Source of the DNA: JBLHLB01 sp047618505
Lineage (GTDB): Bacteria > Planctomycetota > UBA1135 > GCA-002686595
Length of the DNA stretch: 20,461 bases
Reading direction: 5' to 3'
Assembly (NCBI GenBank): GCA_047618505.1
Contig: JBLHLB010000035.1
Coordinates: 1-20,461 of the forward strand
How positions within the stretch are numbered: the first letter of the stretch is position 1; each line of letters begins with the position of its first letter. This document shows positions 7,857-14,550 of this stretch, piece by piece. A model generated the notes under the pieces. That model did no database searches and was not told the origin of the DNA. It saw nothing but the letters and a program-made list of their open reading frames with translations. A program made the position numbers and the translations under genes.

Positions 7857-10496
7857 CTACTGGAGATCGAGCAGTGCCATGATGGCCAGGCCAGTACCGG
7901 AAACCACACCAAGGAGAGGGTTGTCCACGAAGGAGCCGTCTTGATTCAAGCAAGCGCGAAGCTCTCGCAGGATGGAGGCCCGGGCTCGAACAGACAGCTC
8001 CGTCGGGATATCGCCGCTGGCCACGGCCCCCCGCAGGCATTCCGCCGCAGTGCTGTAATCGTAGAGAAGGTAGTGGGAACCCTGTGTGTGAAGGCCCGCA
8101 TGCATGAGCGCCTTGCGACGCTGGGCACCGAAACTGGGTAGGTGCTCCACAAAGAGATTAAGCCTTGGGATCATCGCGGTGAAGTCTTCACGCCCACCTC
8201 GCACAAGTGCCAACGCACATACCGGGCCACGGGCCGCAGATCCTTCCACTTCTGCACTCGCCCGCGTGCCGTTAGCCACATCGACACCGTGGAGGAAGTA
8301 GGCGAAGGTCTGTTGGGGGCTACGCATGGCCTCAAGACAGTCGAGAGCTCGATCAAGCTTCGCCGTGGCGTCGTCGCTTAGCAGCCCGATCGAGGCAACT
8401 CGCTCAAGGGCAAGCACTACGGTCGCCGTGGTAAAGCTGATGGACTGAGCTAGCGCCGTTCCGCCCACCTCGCCACTGAGGTAGTAGCTCCACCCGCCAT
8501 TGGCCTGTTGTCGCTCGATGAGGTCGGCTACGCAACGCTGCACCTCTTTCTCGGTGGCCTCCCGATCCCCGATGCCCTGTTCGAGACACTCGGAAAGGAA
8601 AAAAAGCTCATAGGAACGACTCCATACGGCGTAGTCCATGAAGACCACGGGTGGAGTGCGCTCATCGTCACGCAGCTTGCGTTGGTCGAGAAGCCAACCG
8701 AGGGCACGTTCTACATTTGACAGCGATTCGAAGGCACCCCCAAGGCGCAGCAAGGCCTGGGCGGCGATAGAAGTAGCCGCCAGGTCGAAGTCATTGCCGA
8801 TCGGATTGCGATCAGCGTAGCTGTGGCCTCCCGGCCAGGAGCCGTCCTCTAGCTGCTCCGCCAGCAGGAACTGGCTGGCACCGGCAATCATTGTCGACAG
8901 TGGCGCACGCGCGGCCACGTCACTGGCGGGCTCGGGCGAGCGCGCGAGGCGAATGTCCTCTGCCGCGGGCCAACGCAGATCCGGAAAGTAATCCAGCCCC
9001 CAGGTCGGACCTGTGACAAGAGCTGCAATCAGCCAGGACCAGCGTGAGTCCGAGTGTTCTGTAAGCAGTGGCTCCCAGGCCTTTTCCGCAGCGTCGCGGT
9101 CCTCCGCCACGAAGCGCAGAAGCCCCTTATACATCAGAGCCTGGGCGTGGCTATCAGCATCGAGATTCGTGGAGCGCGCTATGAGGTCATCGACCTGCGC
9201 CTCTGCTTCCTTCGTCTGGCCCATGACTGTGAGAAGCTTCACGTCAAGAACCTCGAGCTGCGCGCGCGCAAGGGGGTCACGTGTCGCGAACTCAGACTCG
9301 AGTTCGAGTCCCGCGCGCACCATCTCTCTGGCGGCTGTGCCATCCCTCGTGGCCGTGTGAAGCTTGGCGCCGAAATGAAGCCAGGCCAATAGATCCTTGC
9401 TAGCCCCGGTCTCTACCTTGCTAGAAAGGGCAGCCTTCAGGAGGGCAGCAGCACGTGTTCGTTCACCACACTCCAAGAGGTGCTGCGCAAGGGCCAATTC
9501 ATCCCCTAGAACCGGTTCTTGATATTCCTCCCTACCCTGGAGCGCCTCCAGCAGCATGTCGTAGACAGCAAGCCCCTGGAGTACGAATAGCTGCTTGAGA
9601 ACGTTCCCGTCGGAATCCGTAACAAGCAGACCGCTGCCGAAGGTGCTGGGGCCCATGCCAAAGACCTCTTGGCTCTCAAAGGGGGCGCCCATCCCTCGCC
9701 GCCAGCGCAGGACCACGTAGCGATGCTCCAGGAGCTGAACCGTGTCTGGATTCATGAAGGCACCCCGGCCAACCTGATCACCAACAGCAAAGCCTGACAC
9801 GGCCTGCACCACAACCACGATTGGCTTCTGTTCGGTGCGTGCCCGAGTCGCCGCCGCGTCCCATTCGGTTTCCCAGGCCACTTCGCTACCGCATCGTCTG
9901 GCGAGGGCCTGCAGGCGTGCATCACGAAGGGCCTCGCCACCAAGTTGAATGATGGTGAAACTGTCGAGGGCCTTGCCAAACAGAGGCCCAATTCCCTCAA
10001 ACTGATCGATGGGCGCGTGAACCTGTAGCAGGTATAGCTTTCCCTGGGAGGCCAGATAGTACTGCTCGGCAATAAAGGTAATTCCGCCGGAGTCCTGTTC
10101 GACCCGCAGACTCATCGCGATGGAGTCTCCAAACTCGCGCTCGAATGCGACGCTGTTGCGAATGGTCTCTACATTTGCGACCTGCGCAAGTACCTCATCG
10201 CGCTTGAGCGTGGCCTGACCCTCCGTGTTTGAATCAATATTCGAAACGGTTACTCCGATGGCGATCGTGTTACCGCCATCCGGTGATTGAATGCTCAAGC
10301 TTCCGTTGCCGTCGGAGCCGAAGTCTGCCGACATGCCCCACGTGACTCCGGGCTTAGTGATTCGAAAACCAGCCTGTTCACTTTCGTAGATGAGGTCATC
10401 TACTTCTTCCTGAGGCATCGCCTGCGGGTAAGAAGCGGCGGTGGCGACAAACAAAGAGAACGCCAGGCAAAGCACGGGGAACTGCATGTTCCGCAT
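7857..10496 (-). CDS. Secreted multidomain protein: thioredoxin-like fold, helical repeats and alpha/alpha-toroid domain
   Basis: An 879-aa protein. MRNMQFPVLCLAFSLFVATAAS is a signal peptide. Residues about 35-185 form a beta-rich domain of unknown type. Residues about 208-320 (WETEWDAAATRARTEQKPIV, then LVTDSDGNVLKQLF) look like a thioredoxin-fold domain that lacks any CxxC, so it is probably not redox active. Residues 335-490 are TPR-like helical pairs. Residues about 535-879 resemble the alpha/alpha-toroid of prenyltransferases and squalene-hopene cyclases, with QW-like repeats LEDGSWPGG (549-557), QANGGWSYYL (664-673) and NQDGSFVDNP (851-860). I see no DxDD catalytic motif, so a binding or scaffold role is likelier than cyclisation. 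The ATG start has a G-rich stretch about 4-8 bases upstream. It stands alone on its strand, convergent with the metalloprotease. Confidence 0.8.
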   Translation of the reverse strand: MRNMQFPVLCLAFSLFVATAASYPQAMPQEEVDDLIYESEQAGFRITKPGVTWGMSADFGSDGNGSLSIQSPDGGNTIAIGVTVSNIDSNTEGQATLKRDEVLAQVANVETIRNSVAFEREFGDSIAMSLRVEQDSGGITFIAEQYYLASQGKLYLLQVHAPIDQFEGIGPLFGKALDSFTIIQLGGEALRDARLQALARRCGSEVAWETEWDAAATRARTEQKPIVVVVQAVSGFAVGDQVGRGAFMNPDTVQLLEHRYVVLRWRRGMGAPFESQEVFGMGPSTFGSGLLVTDSDGNVLKQLFVLQGLAVYDMLLEALQGREEYQEPVLGDELALAQHLLECGERTRAAALLKAALSSKVETGASKDLLAWLHFGAKLHTATRDGTAAREMVRAGLELESEFATRDPLARAQLEVLDVKLLTVMGQTKEAEAQVDDLIARSTNLDADSHAQALMYKGLLRFVAEDRDAAEKAWEPLLTEHSDSRWSWLIAALVTGPTWGLDYFPDLRWPAAEDIRLARSPEPASDVAARAPLSTMIAGASQFLLAEQLEDGSWPGGHSYADRNPIGNDFDLAATSIAAQALLRLGGAFESLSNVERALGWLLDQRKLRDDERTPPVVFMDYAVWSRSYELFFLSECLEQGIGDREATEKEVQRCVADLIERQQANGGWSYYLSGEVGGTALAQSISFTTATVVLALERVASIGLLSDDATAKLDRALDCLEAMRSPQQTFAYFLHGVDVANGTRASAEVEGSAARGPVCALALVRGGREDFTAMIPRLNLFVEHLPSFGAQRRKALMHAGLHTQGSHYLLYDYSTAAECLRGAVASGDIPTELSVRARASILRELRACLNQDGSFVDNPLLGVVSGTGLAIMALLDLQ

Positions 10497-10520
10497 CGTA
10501 CCCCCGGGGGGATCTCAGGC

Positions 10521-10544
10521 TGTACAGCCCTTGGAAGGTGTACA
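10521..10544. promoter_or_regulatory. TGTACA-N12-TGTACA dyad upstream of the 879-aa gene
   Basis: Two copies of the palindromic hexamer TGTACA (10521-10526 and 10539-10544) lie 25-48 bp before the start at 10496. The spacing suits a dimeric regulator, but this rests on pattern alone. Confidence 0.2.
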
Positions 10545-10615
10545 CGGTCCAAACCGGAGGGTGGGCTCAGTTCCCAATATCAAGCCTAAGTGGTAGAGCG
10601 CGAGCGACTGGGTGG

Positions 10616-10945
10616 CTAGAAGCCTAGGCCCAGGTGCAGGCCCAGGTGCAGCGCGTTCGTGCGCTCCCTAGATCCAGCGACAAGGATGGCGCCCTGTTTG
10701 CCCCCTAGAAGCTCCAGCACACTGTGGTAGATATGGTTGCTCTCGCTGCGAAGTGCCACATCGTCTGTTCAGGTGAGAAGTGTCTGGCCTGACCGGATGA
10801 CGGAAACACAGAGCCTCGTCAGGCTTGAGCCGAGATGCCAGGTCGCATAACTACGGCCGTAGAGGAGAGTCACGCCCGTCTGACACTGGTTCCTTGGCGC
10901 CAGATCTTCCATCCGCAGCAGAACGCACAGCCTGTTTTCGCGCAC
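10616..10945 (-). pseudogene. Possible GAF-domain gene remnant with an in-frame TGA
   Basis: A frame from GTG (10945) runs 58 codons to a TGA (10771-10769), continues for 50 more codons and ends at TAG (10618-10616). It has high third-position GC like the real genes here. It reads like part of a GAF domain: ENRLCVLLRMEDLAPR, then LTRLCVSVIRSGQTLLT, the TGA, then TDDVALRSES and KQGAILVAGSRERT. The SGQTLLT-x-TDD segment is typical of GAF domains in FHA/GAF signalling proteins. The piece starts abruptly next to truD and has no N-terminal partner. No SECIS-like hairpin follows its TGA, so a nonsense mutation is likelier than selenocysteine. The family assignment is by eye and uncertain. Confidence 0.35.
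10627..10650 (+). repeat. Perfect 2 x 12-bp tandem repeat
   Basis: GGCCCAGGTGCA is repeated twice without mismatch. In the minus-strand GAF-like remnant it gives the duplicated residues LHLG-LHLG near the end of the frame, consistent with slippage in sequence no longer under selection. Confidence 0.7.
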
Positions 10946-11108
10946 AACTAACCCTCATTTGGGAAAGCGGGGGAGGAGGCTCAGGCTAGGATGTTCGCTC
11001 GAGGAAGGACCCTGGCGAAAAACAGACGACGGGTGGGCAAACCTTACGGCCAAGCTCTGCCCTGGTAACTGCCCAGCCAATTGGCCAGGCCTATGGGCTG
11101 ACCGACCG

Positions 11109-12182
11109 ATGAAGACCGGAACGATACGAGCGAAGACCGAGGACTTCTTCGTCGACGAAGTAGTGCCTGAACGGGTTGCCCAGGAAGGTGAACACCTCCA
11201 CATCCGCATCGAGAAGCGCGACCTCTCCACCGAAGCGGCCGTCCGGATGATGGCCAAAGACTTCGGCGTCTCCCCCAAGTCAATTGGGCGCTGCGGGCGT
11301 AAGGATGTGCGCTCCGTGGCGAGGCAATGGCTGAGCTTCACCGGCGTCAAGGAAGAGCAAGTGGACGCTTTGGACATCCCGGGTATCCATGTTCTGGAGC
11401 ACGTTCGACTCCCTCGCAAACTGCGCATGGGGCGTTTCCTTGGCAATCGGTTTCGCATCCGTGTGCGTGACCTGAGCGGCGATGACATCTCGCGGGCCCA
11501 GCATGCCCTAGGCCTTGTCGAACGCCGCGGACTCCCCAATGCCTATGGTGAGCAGCGTCTAGGCGAAAATCGCATTAACGCACGCATCGGGCGACTTCTG
11601 ATTCAGGGAGACATCGGGGAAGCCCTCGCTCTCCATGTGGAAAGTAACAGCGGCAGGGACGCGGAGCGCATGCGGCGACACCTGGCTGAGGATCGATTCG
11701 AGGACGCATTACGGGTGCTCGGACGCCGCCGCGCAGGCTTCCTTGTCTCGGCCTGGCAGGCCGAAGTATTTAATCGGGTACTCGCCCTCCGGTCCGACAC
11801 CGTTGATCAGGCGCTAGAGGGTGACGTGCTCCACCAACACTCCAGCGGTCGCACTCTCGTGATGGAGGATCAAGCTGCGGCAGCACAGGGGGTTGCAGAC
11901 CTTGAGTACTCTGCCACCGGCCCCTTGCCCGGTCCTAGCATGCGTGAGGTCACCGGGGCTGCGCTGGAAATCGAAGGCCCCGTCCTCGCGGAAGAGGCCT
12001 GCGCTGATTCGGAACGCCGACGCTGGTTTGGCTGCACGGGTGCCCGTCGCTCCCTACGGGTTCCGGTGACGGAGGCAGAGATGACCCGGGGTTTGGACGA
12101 TCTTGGGAGCTATCTGGAGGTGTCCTTTCGCCTGCCGCCGGGCGCCTTTGCCACCACTTTGCTCGACGTGATCTTGCGATAG
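11109..12182 (+). CDS. truD: tRNA pseudouridine(13) synthase TruD
   Basis: A 357-aa enzyme that isomerises uridine 13 of tRNA to pseudouridine in the cytoplasm. The TruD signatures appear in order: TEDFFVDE at the N-terminus (10-17), GEHLHIRIEKRDLST (27-41), and the catalytic motif G63-R-K-D66, where Asp66 corresponds to the nucleophilic Asp of the GxKD motif (Asp80 in E. coli). LPNAYGEQRLG (142-152), PLPGPSM (272-278) and LPPGAFATTLLDVIL (342-356) follow. The length matches the family. The frame is open back to a TTG at 10959, which would add 50 residues; some homologues have a short LTA...PG stretch before the EDF motif, so a longer form cannot be excluded. ATG at 11109 is chosen because the conserved part begins right after it. 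No good ribosome binding site is seen at either start. Confidence 0.93.
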   Translation: MKTGTIRAKTEDFFVDEVVPERVAQEGEHLHIRIEKRDLSTEAAVRMMAKDFGVSPKSIGRCGRKDVRSVARQWLSFTGVKEEQVDALDIPGIHVLEHVRLPRKLRMGRFLGNRFRIRVRDLSGDDISRAQHALGLVERRGLPNAYGEQRLGENRINARIGRLLIQGDIGEALALHVESNSGRDAERMRRHLAEDRFEDALRVLGRRRAGFLVSAWQAEVFNRVLALRSDTVDQALEGDVLHQHSSGRTLVMEDQAAAAQGVADLEYSATGPLPGPSMREVTGAALEIEGPVLAEEACADSERRRWFGCTGARRSLRVPVTEAEMTRGLDDLGSYLEVSFRLPPGAFATTLLDVILR

Positions 12183-12323
12183 GGGATTCCGTAGGTCTGC
12201 CTCCCAGGAGTCAAAGCACTCAGTTCCTGAGTATTCCCCGCCCCAGTCAGCGTATCCGCCGTTTCGGGCGGCAGCAATACTGCGGGAGCAACGCCCGTAC
12301 AGCATGGGGGACTCGTACTCCCC

Positions 12324-12878
12324 GTGCTGCCGACGAGTGCCCTGGTTCACCTCGACTTCCTGGAGAACAACGGCACGTTCCTGGAGTTTGGATCTGACGC
12401 GGCCTTCTTGACCGGCTGCCCGGACTACGACGAGGATGCCTCGGTCGTACAGGTGAACGATTCCGGTGGCCTCAACCTCCCGAACGGTTTGGTTGCCACG
12501 CCGGGGAGCCTCCAGTCCCTGGGGAATCCCAGCTGGTGCCTCGACATGGATGACCAGGCCAATGCCTGCGGGATCACCCCCAGTGCTCTGTCTGTTGTCT
12601 TCATCACAACTAACTCCGCCACATTCCAACTCCCAGGCTTTGGCTGCGCCCCGGGTAGCGCCGGCGAGATCATGATTGATCCTACGAGCATCGGAATGCT
12701 GAGTGGACCTATCGCCAGGGTTGGCCCTGGTCAACCGGCTACCCATTGCTTCGCTATCTCCGCGGATCCCGCCATCTGTGGCCTGCTTTGCTTCGGGCAA
12801 GGGGTTTTCTTGGATCGACAGGGGCCCTCGGGACCCGGCGTTCTGACGAACCGAATAGATGCCATCGTCGGCAGCTGA
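12324..12878 (+). CDS. Secreted-type hypothetical protein fragment with a weak start, possibly truncated
   Basis: A 184-aa frame starting at a GTG with no ribosome binding site and no signal peptide. The frame stays open upstream to a stop at 12228, but that part contains no ATG, GTG or TTG. The protein is rich in Gly, Ser, Pro, Asn and Cys, like an extracellular beta protein: NPSWCLDMDDQANACGITPS and FQLPGFGCAPGSAGEIMIDP. It ends QGVFLDRQGPSGPGVLTNRI. A closing segment of the form 'QG.f.D..gp.g..LTN' is, from memory, common at the C-terminus of secreted proteins in some Planctomycetota. I read it as the C-terminal part of such a protein whose signal peptide and first domain are lost, though an unusual start is possible. 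A good terminator hairpin follows, which supports former or present transcription. Confidence 0.5.
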   Translation: MLPTSALVHLDFLENNGTFLEFGSDAAFLTGCPDYDEDASVVQVNDSGGLNLPNGLVATPGSLQSLGNPSWCLDMDDQANACGITPSALSVVFITTNSATFQLPGFGCAPGSAGEIMIDPTSIGMLSGPIARVGPGQPATHCFAISADPAICGLLCFGQGVFLDRQGPSGPGVLTNRIDAIVGS

Positions 12879-12892
12879 TTCGTCGATCTTGA

Positions 12893-12930
12893 TTCGGTGC
12901 CGCACGGCTGGCACCGAACTCTTCTGTTGA
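12893..12930 (+). terminator. Hairpin terminator after the secreted-type fragment
   Basis: TTCGGTGCC (12893-12901) pairs perfectly with GGCACCGAA (12910-12918) around an 8-nt loop, followed by the pyrimidine-rich CTCTTCTGTT. It begins 15 bp after the stop at 12878. Confidence 0.7.
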
Positions 12931-12997
12931 GGCGCCGCATGTGAAATGCGGGTGGAGCATTGCGTAGATCCGGTCCCAGTATGCGAAACTTGGTGGG

Positions 12998-13825
12998 ATG
13001 ATCCCGAGCAGCACAGGAGAGGGCACGCGGCGCGTCACCAAGCTTTGGATCCTGGTAGGGCTCGCACTTGCGTGCGCCCTTGGTCTGCTCTTGGTTGGGG
13101 AAATTCAGCAGGACCCGGGCTACCACAACTTCGCGGATCGACGAGCCAGGTGGGGGCTTCCCAACTTCGGGGACGTTGCCTCGAACCTCCCGTTTTTCCT
13201 GGTCGGTGTGATAGGCCTCGTGCGTGCGGGAAATGCTGCGATCAGCGCTGCGGAGAGAATCGAGCGGACCTATTGGCGCGTACTTTTTGGTGCCATCATC
13301 GGAATCTCGATTGGGTCAGCCACCTATCACCTGGAACCGACAAACGAGGGGCTCGTTTGGGATCGGCTTCCGATGGCGATTGCGTTCATGTCGCTCTTTA
13401 CCCTTGTCGTTCATCGGCACATCGGGACGCGGGTTGCCGCCAGGATCTTTCCAGTGCTCTTGGCTGCCGCCGTCGCCAGTATTGTGATCTGGCGTCTGGG
13501 TTCGCGGGAGGGGGGCGGTGACCTTCGTCTCTACGTGTTCGTGCAGTTCTTCCCGATCGTCGCGCTGCCAACTATCCTTGTTCTCTTTCCAACCAATAGG
13601 AAGGGCACACTCCAACTGATCGGAGCCCTGCTTGCGTACGCCTTGGCAAAGGCGCTGGAACTAGGGGATGCTGTTGTTCTGGAGACGGTTGGGGTCGTCA
13701 GTGGTCACACTTTGAAGCATCTCTCGGCCGCACTGGGCACCTGGTTCCTCGTCTTAATGATGTGCGCCGGTGGTGTTCAAGAGAGCGGGGGGTCGCCACA
13801 GAACTCCTGTGGCGACCCCCGCTGA
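12998..13825 (+). CDS. CREST-superfamily (ceramidase-like) integral membrane hydrolase
   Basis: A 275-aa protein with about seven hydrophobic segments. The CREST pattern of alkaline ceramidases and relatives is visible. NFGDVASNLPFFLVG (56-70) carries Asp59 and Asn63. GSATYH gives Ser107 and His111. WDRLPM gives Asp122. GHTLKHL gives His237 and His241. In this superfamily the Ser, Asp and three His surround a catalytic zinc that hydrolyses an amide or related bond of a membrane lipid; the actual substrate here is unknown. The ATG at 12998 is preceded very closely by GGTGGG. The gene stands alone on its strand and converges with the FKBP gene. Its last 13 codons are built into a long perfect hairpin (see the terminator at 13788), so the C-terminal tail ESGGSPQNSCGDPR may be shaped by RNA structure rather than protein function. 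Confidence 0.82.
   Translation: MIPSSTGEGTRRVTKLWILVGLALACALGLLLVGEIQQDPGYHNFADRRARWGLPNFGDVASNLPFFLVGVIGLVRAGNAAISAAERIERTYWRVLFGAIIGISIGSATYHLEPTNEGLVWDRLPMAIAFMSLFTLVVHRHIGTRVAARIFPVLLAAAVASIVIWRLGSREGGGDLRLYVFVQFFPIVALPTILVLFPTNRKGTLQLIGALLAYALAKALELGDAVVLETVGVVSGHTLKHLSAALGTWFLVLMMCAGGVQESGGSPQNSCGDPR
13788..13820. terminator. 14-bp perfect hairpin inside the 3' end of the CREST gene
   Basis: GGGGGTCGCCACAG (13788-13801) pairs with CTGTGGCGACCCCC (13807-13820) over 14 bp with an AACTC loop. It lies wholly within coding sequence, ending 5 bp before the end of the stop codon. The FKBP gene ends 12 bp further on, so the hairpin probably stops transcription from both sides. There is no strong T-run on either strand. 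Confidence 0.65.
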
Positions 13826-13831
13826 GCACTC

Positions 13832-14302
13832 CTAATTAAAGGACAGCAGTTCCATGTCGAACTTGAGGTCACCCTGAGCGGGGCCGTAGGCCAAGTCCTG
13901 GGGTAAGGCAATCGTGAAGCTGTCTCCCACGCGCATGCGAGCGACGATCACATCCCAGCCTTTGATGGCCCCGCCACCACCGACAACAAAGGTGAAAGGT
14001 CTTGTGCCGGGATCCAGCACCGCGCCGTCAGCTTTCATGGCTTTGTACTTCAGGGTCGCGCTCCTTCCATTGCCGCAGACTTCTCCGCTGCCGTTTGCGT
14101 GGACCTCTAGGACCTCGATGTCCGGGATATTGGGCATTCCCGAGGGGATCGTGTCACCGACAGACCAGCCTCCTTCTTGGGCCGTTTCCGTGCCAGTTTC
14201 CACGGCCGCATCAGCTTGGACGGAGTGATCCGCACTGTCTGAGTTCGAGCAGCTGGCGATTCCAGTGAGGAGAACGAGGCCGAGGGTTGTGAGACTACGC
14301 AT
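13832..14302 (-). CDS. FKBP-type peptidyl-prolyl isomerase lipoprotein
   Basis: 156 aa from the ATG at 14302, preceded by AGAGGG about 12 bases upstream. MRSLTTLGLVLLTGIASC is a lipoprotein signal with the lipobox I-A-S-C, so the mature protein should be anchored to a membrane through Cys18. A disordered acidic linker (about 19-45) leads to an FKBP domain (about 60-156) that catalyses cis-trans isomerisation of prolyl bonds. Recognisable pieces are SATLKYKAMKADGAVLD, PFTFVVGGGGAIKGWDVIVA, MRVGDSFTIALPQDLAYG and the last strand LKFDMELLSF. The segment between AYG and the last strand is only GPAQGD-like, where usual FKBPs have an IPPNATL loop, so this pocket is shortened. Longer in-frame starts up to 14473 would put about 57 non-signal residues ahead of the lipobox and are rejected. 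Confidence 0.88.
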   Translation of the reverse strand: MRSLTTLGLVLLTGIASCSNSDSADHSVQADAAVETGTETAQEGGWSVGDTIPSGMPNIPDIEVLEVHANGSGEVCGNGRSATLKYKAMKADGAVLDPGTRPFTFVVGGGGAIKGWDVIVARMRVGDSFTIALPQDLAYGPAQGDLKFDMELLSFN

Positions 14303-14550
14303 CTTGGTAAGCGCCCTCTGGGCGTGTTGAGTGGTGGAGGGGGGGGGCGACGTCGGGTTGCCCGGCGTTCGTCCCATACAGAGGGGCGAAGCATCCCAGC
14401 AAACGAGCTTCAATGCCATTCCAGAGTCCCGCTTGCGGAGACTCTGACGCGAAAAGTGCCGGACCCGTCCCATGGCTGCGGGGGCAATCGCCTATCATCC
14501 GCGTGCGTTCTGGTCTCCGGGGCGCGTTCCCCAGCACACCGTTCGCTCCT

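Noticed and set aside
10959..11108. Upstream extension of truD from TTG 10959
   Set aside because: The 50 extra residues are Arg/Trp/Cys-rich and the TTG has no ribosome binding site; conserved TruD sequence begins at ATG 11109. A short LTA...PG resemblance to some homologues keeps a small doubt.
12054..12914. Minus-strand 286-codon frame opposite the secreted-type fragment
   Set aside because: It overlaps the C-terminal part of truD and is low in hydrophobic core residues, with Arg/Gly-rich content typical of an antisense shadow. The plus-strand reading has better protein character and a terminator.
14339..14347. G9 homopolymer in the leader of the FKBP gene
   Set aside because: Possibly a phase-variable tract, but it lies upstream of the ATG, is not placed between promoter boxes I can recognise, and could be a sequencing-length artefact.
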